DNA of 64,000 nucleotides from Oleiharenicola lentus (GTDB lineage: Bacteria; Verrucomicrobiota; Verrucomicrobiia; Opitutales; Opitutaceae): assembly GCF_004118375.1 (NCBI RefSeq), contig NZ_SDHX01000002.1, positions 1-64,000 on the forward strand, read 5' to 3'. Position numbers and translations under genes: made by a program. The notes beneath the pieces are model-generated. The model was not told the DNA's origin. It saw only the letters and a list, made by a program, of their open reading frames with translations, and did no database searches. This document shows, piece by piece, positions 8,361 through 17,432 of this stretch; positions within the stretch are counted from its first letter, which is position 1; every line of letters begins with the position of its first letter.

Positions 8361-10193
8361 TCAGGGCCGGGCGTATTCCGCAGCCTTGCGCGCATAGTAT
8401 TCCTGCAACACCGCAAACGCCAGCTTGCGCGTGCCGTTCTCGCCGATGAGGCCCTTGCGGTTCCAGCCGTCCTGGATGTTCGGGAGATGACGCCGCGGGG
8501 AGCGAAAATCACAGAGAATCCACGGCGTCATCCCGCGCAGCTGCGGGATCTTCTCCAGCATCGCCAGCGTCTGCCGGTAAAGATCGGCCTGGAACTCCTC
8601 GGTGAACCGGGCGCGCCGGTCGCCGTGGAACCCCTGCAGGGCGTCGGCGCCAAATTCGCTGATGATGACCGGCTTGTTGTAATTGATGATCCACTTCGCC
8701 TGTGCGCAGTCGTCGGGCATGCCGACATACCAGCCGATGTATTGGTTGAAGCTGACGAGGTCGGTGACCTCGGCGAGCTCGTCCTCGACGATGCTGGTGC
8801 GCGGATCATCCGGCGGCGAGTGCCGCTCCATCGCCGCGGAAATCAGGCGCGTCGGATCGAGGGCGCGAGTGTGGGCGACGAGCTTCTTGAGAAACACCGT
8901 GCGCGCAGGCGAGATCGGGGTCTCGTTGGCCATGGACCAGATGATGATGCTGGCGCGGTTGCGGTCGCGGGTAACCAGCTCGGTGAGCTGGTTCTCGGCG
9001 TTAGCGTAGGTCTCTGGGTTGTCCCAATGGATCGTCCAATAAACCGGCACCTCGGCCCAGAGGAGGATGCCCATCTCGTCAGCGACGCGGGCCATGTGCT
9101 CGTTGTGCGGATAATGCGCCAGACGCACGTAGTTGCAGCCCAGTTCCTGCGCCCAGCCGAGCAGCTGCCGGGCATCGGCCGGCGTCGTGGCGCGTCCGCC
9201 CCGGAGCGGGTTCTCCTCGTGAAGGCTGATGCCGCGCAGGAAGATCGGTTTGCCGTTCAGCAGGATGTCCGACCCGCGCGTTTCGATGGTGCGAAAGCCA
9301 ACCTTCTCGGTCAGCCGGTCGGCGCCTGACGAAAGCGTGACCGCGTAAAGTCGGGGTTGCTCGGGCGACCAAAGCTGCGCGCCCTTGAGCTCGAACTCGA
9401 AGTTCGCCCGGCCCCTGGCATCCGCCGCGGCCTCGACGCTGATCTTCAGCTCGGGAATCTCCACCTTCACCGGCTGGGCGGAACCGTCCAGCTGCACGAA
9501 GCCCCGCACGCGCCGGCCGGCGCCGGGCTGGAGCCGCAGGACGAAATCGCGGATGCAGGTCGCCGGGGTCTCCAGTAGCATCACGTCGCGCGTGAGGCCG
9601 CCGTAGTTCCACCAGTCGGTGTTGACCGTGGGCACCGCCTCGGGGCGGCGGGCGTTGTTGACGCGCACGACGAGCGAGTTGCCCGCGGACCGCAGCTTGC
9701 CGGTCACCTCAAATTCGAACGGCGTGAATCCGCCGACGTGCCGGCCGAGCTTTGCGCCGTTGAGATAGACGTCGGCCTCGTAGTTGGCCCCGCCGAAGTG
9801 GATGAACTGCCGGGCGTCGGCGCTACGCGGCGTGAAATCGAAGAGCCGTCGATACCAGACGGTGCTCTCGTAGTAGAGCAGCTTGTCGTCCTGCGAATTC
9901 CAGTCGCCCGGCACGTTGAGCGAGGCGCTGGTGTCGAAATCGTATTCGATCAGCTCGGCGGGCGTGGCCGGCTTCCGGTCGAGGAAGTAGCCGCCGTTGG
10001 GCTTGGCCGACGCGTCGAAGCGCTGCAGCCGGTAGTTGACGTAGCCGTTATCGTAGGGATCCACGATGACGTGCCAGCGGCCGTTCAGCGCAAGCGCCTG
10101 GCGCCCGGCGGCGTTGATGAGCGGGGTGGCGTGGGCGACCAAACCCGCGAGGGAGGCCAGACCGAGAAGAACCGTACGCAGCAAACGATGCAT
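8361..10193 (-). CDS. Glycoside hydrolase family 2 (beta-glucuronidase/galactosidase-like)
   Basis: From the ATG at 10193 (MHRLLRTVLLGLASLAGLVAHA, a signal peptide) the enzyme has 610 residues. The frame is open 78 bases further upstream without a better start. Domains in order: sugar-binding jelly roll (about 35-210, with HFGGANYEADVYLNG), immunoglobulin-like domain (about 215-305), and TIM barrel (about 310-605). The acid/base is Glu424 in SMANETP and the nucleophile Glu513 in ISEFGADALQ. The length and the 'NETP/EFGAD' signatures fit the beta-glucuronidase branch of GH2, but galacturonidase or galactosidase activity cannot be excluded. It lies 98 bases after the TonB receptor gene. Confidence 0.92.
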   Translation of the reverse strand: MHRLLRTVLLGLASLAGLVAHATPLINAAGRQALALNGRWHVIVDPYDNGYVNYRLQRFDASAKPNGGYFLDRKPATPAELIEYDFDTSASLNVPGDWNSQDDKLLYYESTVWYRRLFDFTPRSADARQFIHFGGANYEADVYLNGAKLGRHVGGFTPFEFEVTGKLRSAGNSLVVRVNNARRPEAVPTVNTDWWNYGGLTRDVMLLETPATCIRDFVLRLQPGAGRRVRGFVQLDGSAQPVKVEIPELKISVEAAADARGRANFEFELKGAQLWSPEQPRLYAVTLSSGADRLTEKVGFRTIETRGSDILLNGKPIFLRGISLHEENPLRGGRATTPADARQLLGWAQELGCNYVRLAHYPHNEHMARVADEMGILLWAEVPVYWTIHWDNPETYANAENQLTELVTRDRNRASIIIWSMANETPISPARTVFLKKLVAHTRALDPTRLISAAMERHSPPDDPRTSIVEDELAEVTDLVSFNQYIGWYVGMPDDCAQAKWIINYNKPVIISEFGADALQGFHGDRRARFTEEFQADLYRQTLAMLEKIPQLRGMTPWILCDFRSPRRHLPNIQDGWNRKGLIGENGTRKLAFAVLQEYYARKAAEYARP

Positions 10194-10291
10194 GGGAGAG
10201 GAGAGATAAGGACGGAGGAAGCGTTGGGAGCGGGCCGATGGCGCGGCCGCCCCCAACGCTTCGGGGCACACCTGATTGGTTCAGTTTCCGA

Positions 10292-13200
10292 TCAGAAGTT
10301 CAACCGCGCGGAGAGGGTGAAGTTTCGCGGCAGCACGTAGGAATAGAGACCGGGCACGGTGATACGCGCCGGCGAGGAGATGTCGGTCCGCGGACGGAGA
10401 TAGGTGGCAGACTGGCCGCCGAACGCCGTGCTGTAGATGACATCGTTGTCGTCGAGCAGGTTGTCGATGTTCAGGTCCAGCTGCAGGGTGCGGTTGCTCT
10501 GGAGCCTGAACGTGTAGGACAGGCTGCCGACCGTGCGCCACTGCCGGGGCGACATGACGGGGGTCGTCGCGTCCACCGTCGGGTCGTCAATGGCGACCAG
10601 CGGGTTGTTGGGATCGACGATCGTGTCGCTGCCGCGGAAGCCAAGGACCATGGGCCCGCGGTAATTCACGCCCAGGCCGACGCGCAACCCCTTGAGGAAA
10701 CCGCCGCGAAAGCGGTAGTCGCTTGCGATGTTGCCCACCCACTTGCTCAGGCCGGTGATGGACTGGGGCACGCTGACGGTATTGGGGATGACCACGTCCT
10801 GCAGGGTGTTCCAGCCGTTGACGGCGGTGGTGACGCGACCGACGTTGATCAGGAGCGGATCGTTGTAGATCGGGTTGATCGAGGCGTTGTTCTGCGCGTC
10901 GATGATCACGCCAGCGTCCGCAAGGATGGCGCGGCTCGTGGCGTCCTGCGATGCGAAATACGCGATGATGTCGGGCGACTGGTTGGTATACTGGCCTTCG
11001 GACTTGCCGACGTTGAGCATGAGGCGCCAGTTGGGCGTGAGGTTCGCGGTCACGTCGAGCTCAAGGCCGTCCATGTTGCGGGTGCGGGTCGAGTAAACGT
11101 TGTCGGGAAACGGAGCGACATCGCGGTTGTTGCGACCACCGGGACTCAGGTCACCGATCACAGGCGCGGCCGCGATCTGGTTGTAGGAATCCTTGAAGTT
11201 GAAAGGCATGTTGAACGACTCGCGCGCCTGGAAGGAGGTAAAGCCGCCGATGCTGACGGCGAGACGGCCGTTCGGGAGGGTGAAGCGGATGCCGAAATCG
11301 TCGCCTTCCGAGGCGGTCGGCGGGCTCAGCGTGCCGTCCACCTGGGTCTGCGGCGGAGTCAGGCTGAAGGTCCGGCTGCGATTGGCGTAAACCCCGAGCC
11401 AGGGCCGGATGTTCACCACGCCGCCCATCGTGAAGGTGTTCACGATCGGAGAGAGCACCGGCGAGTCGAAGTCATCCTGAAAGCGGTCGTTCGCATACTG
11501 CGGCTGGGCCAGGTTGACCGAGTTGACGCGGGTGCGCGGGCGGGTCGCCGCGATGATCGCCGGACCTGTGACGACTCCGGCCGCGTTTTTCGGCTGATAC
11601 ATCAGGTTGAAGTAGTCGTCGGGCGCGGGCGGGCGGAAGGTGATGCTGTTGCCATCCCAGCCGGCGACCTCGTCACCGGGCTGGATGACACGGCGGTCCT
11701 GCAGCTGGGCGAAGTCGCGGCGGAACGCGCCGATGAGCACGAGCTTGTTCTTGAACAGGTCGAAGTTGCCCGCGGTCTGGAAGAACTTGTATTTGCGCAG
11801 GCCGTCGCGGTTGTTGTCCACGCGGCGGGTGTCATACATCCACTTCGGTGTGATGCTCTCGGTCACGCCGGTCACCGGGTTCACGATGGAGAACGGGGTC
11901 TCGTCGGCGGGCCGGTAATCCTTGTTCTCCTGGTCGAGGTAGAGGCGGGTATAGACGCCGAACTGGCTGTATTCGTCGTTGTCCACCCAGGCGCGGGCGT
12001 CGAGGCCGGTGAAGTTCTGCGCGGCCGTGCCGGCACCGACGCGGGCCGAGGCCAGGGGCAGCAGGAGCGTGCGGGCGCGGGCCTGGTTGCGCTCGATGTT
12101 GATGCCGCCCATGAGGCTGAAGTTCATCTTGCCGGTGAACCAGCCCTTGCTGAAGTCACGGCTGTAAACGGCCTGGACGCGGAAGTTCTTCACGTCGTCG
12201 TCGCGGATGTTCCGGTATTCCATGAACTCGGTGTAAGGGTGCAGGAAGTTCGGATTCGGCTGGCCGTTAGGCAGCGTCTTCTGGATGTCGATATAGAGTT
12301 CCTCGAGACCGCGGCGCACCGCCGTGTTGCCGATCTTGTTGCCCTCGTTCATGTCGCCCGCGATCTCGATGAAGAGGTTGTCGCCGAGCTGGTAGTTGAT
12401 GTAGGCGGCGAGATCCTTGCCTTCCTCCTCATAAGTCGGGACATCGCTGCTCCAGAGCGGGGTCTGCTCGCGGGTCGGCACGGTGAAGAAAGGCGAGCCG
12501 CGCAACGCGGCGGCCCAGCGGTCGGCCGGGATGCCCGTGTAGTCGTCCACCACGGCGGTGTTTTGCAGGCTGAAGCCCGGGGTCCGAATCGGCACGCCGT
12601 TGATCCGGCCCGTGTTGGCGAGCGTGCCGTTCTGGCCGAGGGCGTCCGTCGTGTAGAGATTGCCGAAGTTCAGCAGGGTTCCGCCCGGAAAACCGGCATT
12701 GGTGACCCAGCGCATCGCGGTGGGCCCGCTGACGCCCGCGGCGGCGCGCTGCGCCTGCGTGAGCGCGACGGCCAGCTGGCCGTCGAAGACTGTCACTCCG
12801 TCCCAGCTCGACAAACGGTCGCGCATGGCGGTCAGGGCCTTCGCCTCGCGGCGCTTGCCGATCTCGCCCTCGAGGCGGATGCTGAGCCGGTCGGTGAGGT
12901 TATACTTGGCCGCGAGGGCCACGCCCCACTTCTCACTCCATTCGTTCTCGCGCCAGGTTTCGGCCTGCTCCTTTAGGAAGTTGAAACGCACGGCGCCCTT
13001 GTCCCCGTGGAACGGATGATTCACGTCGCCGGTGACGCGGACCTTGTTCCAGCTGCCGAACTGCAGGCGGAGGCTCTGCAGTTCCTTGCCGGTGAGCGCC
13101 TGCTTGGTGACTGAGTTGAGCGTGCCGCCGATGCCGCCGGCGCCGAAAAGCACGGCGTTGGGCCCGCGGGCGAAGTCCACGCGGTCAAGATTGTAGCTGT

Positions 13201-13669
13201 CCGGCGTGATGACGTAAGGGAAAAAGTTGCGCGTCGGCGTGTTCACGCCGGAGCCACGCAGCTTCAGCGTGCCCGTGGTGGTCGTGCCGAACGCGCTGCC
13301 CGTGCCGTCAGCCACGTCGCTCTGGCTGTTGACGGTCCAGGTCGCCGCTTGCGCGACATCGGTCAGGTTGAAGGCCTCGAGAAACTCAGACGTGATCACG
13401 GAATACGCGACCGGCGTATCCTTGAGGGCGGTGGCGATACGGCCGCCGGCCAGCGAGCTGGCGGCGACGAATCCGACGTCATTGCTGCTCGTCACGGTGA
13501 AGGGGGAGAGCTCGAGCACCTCGGGGTCCTTCCGGGTGGTCGCCTCCGCGCCCGAGGCGGGATCGGTTTGGGCGGTCAGGGAAACAGCCGTCGCGGCGAG
13601 CAGGACCGCCGCGAGGCGGAAGCCGGGCCCTTGGGGCGCCGGCGCAATCGTGGGTATGAGGTGGTTCAT
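10292..13669 (-). CDS. TonB-dependent outer-membrane receptor
   Basis: 1125 residues. An N-terminal signal region (about 1-34) is followed by EVLELSPFTVTSS, a TonB-box-like start frequent in verrucomicrobial receptors. Next come the plug domain (about 65-200, with VDFARGPNAVLFGAGGIGGT) and a long 22-strand-type barrel. It ends in FTLSARLNF with terminal Phe, the outer-membrane insertion signature. These receptors import large ligands using TonB/ExbBD energy. Flanking GH genes and a dedicated two-component system suggest an oligosaccharide ligand. No SusD-like partner is adjacent. A palindromic operator candidate lies 73 bases upstream of the start. Confidence 0.96.
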   Translation of the reverse strand: MNHLIPTIAPAPQGPGFRLAAVLLAATAVSLTAQTDPASGAEATTRKDPEVLELSPFTVTSSNDVGFVAASSLAGGRIATALKDTPVAYSVITSEFLEAFNLTDVAQAATWTVNSQSDVADGTGSAFGTTTTGTLKLRGSGVNTPTRNFFPYVITPDSYNLDRVDFARGPNAVLFGAGGIGGTLNSVTKQALTGKELQSLRLQFGSWNKVRVTGDVNHPFHGDKGAVRFNFLKEQAETWRENEWSEKWGVALAAKYNLTDRLSIRLEGEIGKRREAKALTAMRDRLSSWDGVTVFDGQLAVALTQAQRAAAGVSGPTAMRWVTNAGFPGGTLLNFGNLYTTDALGQNGTLANTGRINGVPIRTPGFSLQNTAVVDDYTGIPADRWAAALRGSPFFTVPTREQTPLWSSDVPTYEEEGKDLAAYINYQLGDNLFIEIAGDMNEGNKIGNTAVRRGLEELYIDIQKTLPNGQPNPNFLHPYTEFMEYRNIRDDDVKNFRVQAVYSRDFSKGWFTGKMNFSLMGGINIERNQARARTLLLPLASARVGAGTAAQNFTGLDARAWVDNDEYSQFGVYTRLYLDQENKDYRPADETPFSIVNPVTGVTESITPKWMYDTRRVDNNRDGLRKYKFFQTAGNFDLFKNKLVLIGAFRRDFAQLQDRRVIQPGDEVAGWDGNSITFRPPAPDDYFNLMYQPKNAAGVVTGPAIIAATRPRTRVNSVNLAQPQYANDRFQDDFDSPVLSPIVNTFTMGGVVNIRPWLGVYANRSRTFSLTPPQTQVDGTLSPPTASEGDDFGIRFTLPNGRLAVSIGGFTSFQARESFNMPFNFKDSYNQIAAAPVIGDLSPGGRNNRDVAPFPDNVYSTRTRNMDGLELDVTANLTPNWRLMLNVGKSEGQYTNQSPDIIAYFASQDATSRAILADAGVIIDAQNNASINPIYNDPLLINVGRVTTAVNGWNTLQDVVIPNTVSVPQSITGLSKWVGNIASDYRFRGGFLKGLRVGLGVNYRGPMVLGFRGSDTIVDPNNPLVAIDDPTVDATTPVMSPRQWRTVGSLSYTFRLQSNRTLQLDLNIDNLLDDNDVIYSTAFGGQSATYLRPRTDISSPARITVPGLYSYVLPRNFTLSARLNF

Positions 13670-13741
13670 GGGGTTAGGGGACGAACGGGGCAGACGGGTC
13701 TAAGAACCGCCGCATCCTATACCTTTCCCCAGCCCGCGCTA

Positions 13742-13757
13742 TTACCCGAACGGATAA
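13742..13757. promoter_or_regulatory. Operator candidate upstream of the TonB receptor
   Basis: TTACCCGAACGGATAA is a near-perfect inverted repeat (7-base arms, 2-base centre, one mismatch). Its core TACCCGAACGG recurs at 14465-14479 upstream of the LuxR-type regulator gene. It sits 73-88 bases upstream of the receptor start. Proposed target of the response regulator at 13778-14416. Confidence 0.55.
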
Positions 13758-13777
13758 CCGCCCGCGAAACCCGGCGC

Positions 13778-14416
13778 TCAGGCCTTGAGCAGCCCGCGCT
13801 CGAAGCCGCGCGCCACCGCCTCGGCTCGATCCGCCGCCTGCAGCTTGGTGAGCAACGCGCGCACGTGGGCCTTGGCGGTGTTCTCCGACACTCCCATCAG
13901 CCGGCCGATCTCGGCGTTGGTGAAGCCCTGCCGCACGAAGCCGAGCGTCTCCAGTTCGCGCCTCGAAATGCTGCCCCCTTGCTGCTCCATCGCCAGATGG
14001 GCGGCGACCGCCTGGCCGATCACGTTCCCGCCCGCATGCACCTGCCGGATCGCGGCCATGAGCTCCGCCGGATGGATCGTCTTGGTCACAAAGCCGCACG
14101 CGCCCGCGGCAAGGGCGTGCCGCACTTCCTCGGGCGCCTCGGAGGAGGTCAGGATCAGCACCCGCGCCGTGGGAAATTCCTGCCGCAGGCGCTGCAGGGT
14201 CTCGACGCCGTCGATGCCGGGCATGCACAGATCCAGCAGCATCACATCCGGCCGGTGCTTGCGCCACAGCTCGACCGCCGCCTCGCCACTGTCACCTTGC
14301 GCGACCACCTGCATGCCGGGCTCAAAGCTCAGCACGTTGGCGAGCCCCGCCCGTAACACGACATGGTCGTCCACCAGGATCAGGCGGATGGGTGTGGGCG
14401 CGATGGAGCGGGACAT
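13778..14416 (-). CDS. NarL/LuxR-family response regulator
   Basis: 212 residues. The N-terminal receiver domain (about 10-125) has the acidic pair in LILVDDH, the phospho-acceptor Asp62 in VMLLDLCMPGIDG, a conserved Thr in LILTSSE and Lys in FVTKTIHP. The C-terminal LuxR-type helix-turn-helix (about 148-205) reads FTNAEIGRLMGVSENTAKAHVR. It is encoded 71 bases after its cognate kinase on the same strand and 108 bases ahead of the TonB receptor. It presumably activates this cluster. Inverted repeats with a shared core occur before both this gene and the receptor gene, consistent with autoregulation. Confidence 0.95.
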   Translation of the reverse strand: MSRSIAPTPIRLILVDDHVVLRAGLANVLSFEPGMQVVAQGDSGEAAVELWRKHRPDVMLLDLCMPGIDGVETLQRLRQEFPTARVLILTSSEAPEEVRHALAAGACGFVTKTIHPAELMAAIRQVHAGGNVIGQAVAAHLAMEQQGGSISRRELETLGFVRQGFTNAEIGRLMGVSENTAKAHVRALLTKLQAADRAEAVARGFERGLLKA

Positions 14417-14464
14417 GGGGGGAGGCGTAAGTCCAGTGTGCGGATGATCAGTGTGGTCGGCAAT

Positions 14465-14479
14465 GACCCGTTCGGGTAG
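14465..14479. promoter_or_regulatory. Operator candidate upstream of the response regulator
   Basis: GACCCGTTCGGGTAG, read on the minus strand as CTACCCGAACGGGTC, shares the 11-base core TACCCGAACGG with the site at 13742-13757. It lies between the kinase stop and the regulator start. Confidence 0.55.
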
Positions 14480-14487
14480 TCAGGGCC

Positions 14488-16674
14488 TCAGGCAACGGTC
14501 TCATCGTAGGAACGAACGGGCACCTCGAGCCGGATGGTGGTGCCGCGGCCGGGAGCGCTGTCCACGCGCAGCGTGCCCTCGAGCCGCTCGATGCGCTCGC
14601 GCATGCCCACCAGCCCGAAATGCCCCTGATTCGCCCCCACCTCTTGCCCGGGGGTGAAGCCCGTGCCGTCATCGCTGATCACAACCGTGATCCAATCGGG
14701 ACGTTCCGTCGTCTTCGCCTCCAGGGTGATTACGCGTGGCGCGGCGTGCTTGAGGGCGTTGCGCAGCGCCTCCTGCGCGGCGAACACCAGGTTGCCCGCG
14801 ACAAAGTCGGAAAGATGGGTGAAATCCCCCTCGGTGCGCACCTCGATACGCGCTGCGTGGCCGGCGCCCTCGCGCTCCACCACGGACTGCAATGCCTCCG
14901 GAAAACTTTTCCCCTGCATCGGCGGACTGCGCAGCGCCCACACCGAGCTGCGCAGCTCCTGCACGGCGTGCTCGAGGATCCGGCGTGCCACGGCCAGATG
15001 GGTGATCGGCTTGCCTGCCCGGTCCGGCAGGGCCGCCTCGGCCTCGCCGGCCCCGATCTGAAAACCGATGCCGCCGAGCGTCTGCAACAGCGTGTCGTGC
15101 AGGTTCGCCGCCAACCGGTTGCGCTCGCGCAACGTGGCATGGAACTCGATCGCCGCATTCCGGCGCGCCTGCATCTCCACGGCCAGTTGCTCGGTCTTGC
15201 GGCGCACCTGCCGGCGCAATTGCGCCGCCCAGACCAGCGCGGCGCCAAAGGCCACGGCCACCGCCGCCATGGCGGCGAGCAGCCGCTGCGCTGTCCACCA
15301 GGACGGTGCCTGCAGCACCCGCACGTCGGCGGCGCTGCGGAGGATCACGTCGAGCCGGTTCGGCCGCAGCGACACCCGGGGCTCGTCCACCGCCGAATAT
15401 TCGAGCTGCACAATCCCGGTCACCTCCAGTTCGCTGCCCGGCAGCAGGACATCCAGTTCCTGTGCGGGACCGGCCAGCAGAATCGCGCTGAAAATTGCGC
15501 CCCCGCGTTGCAACAGCAGCCGGCGCCACGGCTGCCGCGCATCCGCGGCCGCCTGCATGGCCGTCAGGTTGGCGCGAAAGCGCACGAGATGGCCGTCAAA
15601 ATCGTGGGGCTCCGACATATGCCCCGCATCGAGCGCGGCGTTGTTCAGGTCGATGATGGCCTCCGGGGTGATCGCCACCGCGGCCGGCGCGGTGCCGCCA
15701 CTAAGCTTGCGCAACCGGGCGCCCGTCAACGTGCCGATCGCACGCGCCATGTCCACGAAGCCCGCGGCCTCCACCCGGTCGCCAATCCGAAATTCCTCCG
15801 GTGAGTGGGTTTCCACGCGAACCGCGCCTTTGCCCTCCTGCAGATAGAGAAATCTTCCCGGCAGGGCGTAGGTCACGGTGCCGATCACGCGCAGCCGGTG
15901 CGGACCGGTGGGCTCGACCCGGAACGGCAGCAACCGGTCGAGCGGCATGAGCGGAGCGGTGAATGGTTCCGTGGCCGCCCGCTCGACGACAAGTTCCGTG
16001 GCCTGGCTGCTGTAGATGCGCGGCATGGTGATCTCGCCCCGGGTGTTAACACGGGTCACGGCCACGCCGGTCACCCGCACCTCTGCGTCAACCAGCGATT
16101 CCGGATCTGGCAGCGCCGCCGCCGGGAATTCGACGGTAAAGCGGCCGGGATTGCCGTCGAGGTGGAGCGTCCACCCGTTTTCGGCCTGCTGATAACCTTG
16201 CACCACGCCCCGCGCCTCCACCCGCAGTCCGGCCTCGGCTCCGCTGAAAAAGCGGGCGGGATCAATCGGACGGGCCGGCGGCAGGGCCTGCTCGCCGAGG
16301 ATCTGCATCTTCCGCGGCAGGATGCCCGGCGCATAGGCCCCGGGATCGGTGAGGCCCTCAATTTCCAACACGTGGCCGACCCGGATCGATTTGAGCAAGG
16401 CCTCGTCCGCCACCCACAGCCGGCGCTGGCGCGCATCACCCACCAGGATCCAACTGCCTCCGGTCGCATCCTGCACCGTCATCTGGTCGCGGAAGCCACG
16501 CCACGTCACCACCCCGTGCACATGGACCGGGTGACCCTTGGCGGCCTCCTCGCGCGACAGCGCCCGGACTTCACCGATGCGCGTGATGGGCCCCGTGGTC
16601 GGCACCGGAATCTCGGTCGCGGCCGCGATCACCAGACTGGTCGCGAACAGCAGGAAAGGGCGGAAATTTTTCAC
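14488..16674 (-). CDS. Membrane sensor histidine kinase, NarX/UhpB (HisKA_3) type
   Basis: From the GTG at 16674 (VKNFRPFLLFATSLVIAAA, signal/anchor) the protein has 728 residues. A TTG 93 bases further upstream is possible but less likely. A large periplasmic part (about 25-455) contains OB-like beta repeats such as GHPVHVHGVVTWRG. One membrane helix (about 459-482) and a coiled segment precede the HisKA_3 dimerisation helix RNRLAANLHDTLLQTLGG with phospho-His526. The C-terminal ATPase domain has SDDGTGF and GHFGLVGMRERI. It is the likely partner of the adjacent LuxR-type regulator. It may sense a sugar or hydrolysis product in the periplasm, which is inference from position. Confidence 0.92.
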   Translation of the reverse strand: MKNFRPFLLFATSLVIAAATEIPVPTTGPITRIGEVRALSREEAAKGHPVHVHGVVTWRGFRDQMTVQDATGGSWILVGDARQRRLWVADEALLKSIRVGHVLEIEGLTDPGAYAPGILPRKMQILGEQALPPARPIDPARFFSGAEAGLRVEARGVVQGYQQAENGWTLHLDGNPGRFTVEFPAAALPDPESLVDAEVRVTGVAVTRVNTRGEITMPRIYSSQATELVVERAATEPFTAPLMPLDRLLPFRVEPTGPHRLRVIGTVTYALPGRFLYLQEGKGAVRVETHSPEEFRIGDRVEAAGFVDMARAIGTLTGARLRKLSGGTAPAAVAITPEAIIDLNNAALDAGHMSEPHDFDGHLVRFRANLTAMQAAADARQPWRRLLLQRGGAIFSAILLAGPAQELDVLLPGSELEVTGIVQLEYSAVDEPRVSLRPNRLDVILRSAADVRVLQAPSWWTAQRLLAAMAAVAVAFGAALVWAAQLRRQVRRKTEQLAVEMQARRNAAIEFHATLRERNRLAANLHDTLLQTLGGIGFQIGAGEAEAALPDRAGKPITHLAVARRILEHAVQELRSSVWALRSPPMQGKSFPEALQSVVEREGAGHAARIEVRTEGDFTHLSDFVAGNLVFAAQEALRNALKHAAPRVITLEAKTTERPDWITVVISDDGTGFTPGQEVGANQGHFGLVGMRERIERLEGTLRVDSAPGRGTTIRLEVPVRSYDETVA

Positions 16675-16871
16675 CGGCGGGGCGTTGAGCGAGGTGGGGA
16701 TGATCAAACCAAGAAAGCCTGGGCAGTCCTCAGGAGCATTCGTCCGACGCCTTTGTCGAGTAAACAATGGGCTACATCGCCGTCGGCAGCACCGTCGGCC
16801 CTGCCTCTTGCTCAGGCATCGGCTCCGCGTTGTCGCTGGCAGAAATGGCAGCCCCGGCTATATATCCGGCT

Positions 16872-17090
16872 ATGCTCGTCATCCGCCGCCTTGTTGACCG
16901 CCAGCAGGCCTACACCGCCCTTTTTCTCCCCGGGGAGGAACCGCGAATCTTTCCCAGTACCGACTACGAGCACGGCCGCATCCTCCAGATCTACAAACAG
17001 GACCGGCCCTACACCGGGGTGCACAACGATTTCTCCGAATTCGGCCTCGGAACGCCCCCGCCCGTGACACCGGTCAAGTCCGGCGGCTGA
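16872..17090 (+). CDS. Short hypothetical protein
   Basis: A 72-residue product from ATG 16872 (MLVIRRLVDRQQAYTALFLP). The frame is open from 16767, but the upstream part has odd composition and runs against the divergent kinase gene. It reads as a small soluble protein with mixed charge and a Pro-rich end. I do not recognise it. It has no signal peptide or membrane helix. It lies just before tRNA-Leu. It could be a genuine small lineage-specific gene or a chance frame. Confidence 0.45.
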   Translation: MLVIRRLVDRQQAYTALFLPGEEPRIFPSTDYEHGRILQIYKQDRPYTGVHNDFSEFGLGTPPPVTPVKSGG

Positions 17091-17143
17091 CGAAAAACGG
17101 ATTTACATGGCGGGGAAGCTCGGTTTGCTTCGCACCTTCTGTC

Positions 17144-17231
17144 GCCCGGGTGGCGGAATTGGCAGACGCAGTGGACTCAAAATCCACCGACCTCTAAAGT
17201 CTTGTGGGTTCGACCCCCACCCCGGGCACCA
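17144..17231 (+). tRNA. tRNA-Leu (CAA)
   Basis: The acceptor GCCCGGG pairs with CCCGGGC, discriminator A (17228), and CCA is encoded at 17229-17231. The anticodon stem GTGGA/TCCAC encloses the loop CTCAAAA, giving anticodon CAA (reads UUG). The long variable arm (CCTCTAAAGTCTTGTG region) is class II, as expected for leucine. The T-arm has GGTTCGACC. A palindromic repeat begins directly at the CCA end. Confidence 0.96.
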
Positions 17232-17345
17232 GCCTTCGCCGAGCGAAGCGAGCGCGAAGGCTGCCGTCCGTAGCCCTTGGCGAAGGAGGGCGATTCATTT
17301 CCGATGCGCCTGCTGAGTGGCTACGGCTGGCAGGCCGTCTCGGTC
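17229..17345. repeat. tRNA-flanking palindromic repeat (family E), copy 1
   Basis: Starts at the tRNA-Leu 3' end with ACCAGCCTTCGC and continues as GAGCGAAGCGAGCGCGAAGGCT, so AGCCTTCGC is mirrored by GCGAAGGCT. Further on, GGCTACGGCTGGCAGGCC (about 17322-17339) resembles the second half of the copy next to tRNA-Ala at 55066-55119. The rest of the gap up to the methyltransferase start at 17433 holds no recognisable feature. Confidence 0.6.
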
Positions 17346-17432
17346 CGATATGTTATTGGCGCCGATTCACGTGCCCGGGTAACACAATCTTGTCAGAATG
17401 CACCGTGTCTCCAACTGTGCTCTTCAAAGCGC

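Noticed and set aside
10238-12976. 912-codon open frame on the plus strand across the TonB receptor
   Set aside because: Antisense to a well-supported receptor. Composition (His, Asp, Gly, Val) is that of a shadow frame.
16675-16767. Extended start (TTG) for the sensor kinase
   Set aside because: Gives an Arg-rich leader ahead of the signal anchor. GTG 16674 directly precedes the hydrophobic segment.
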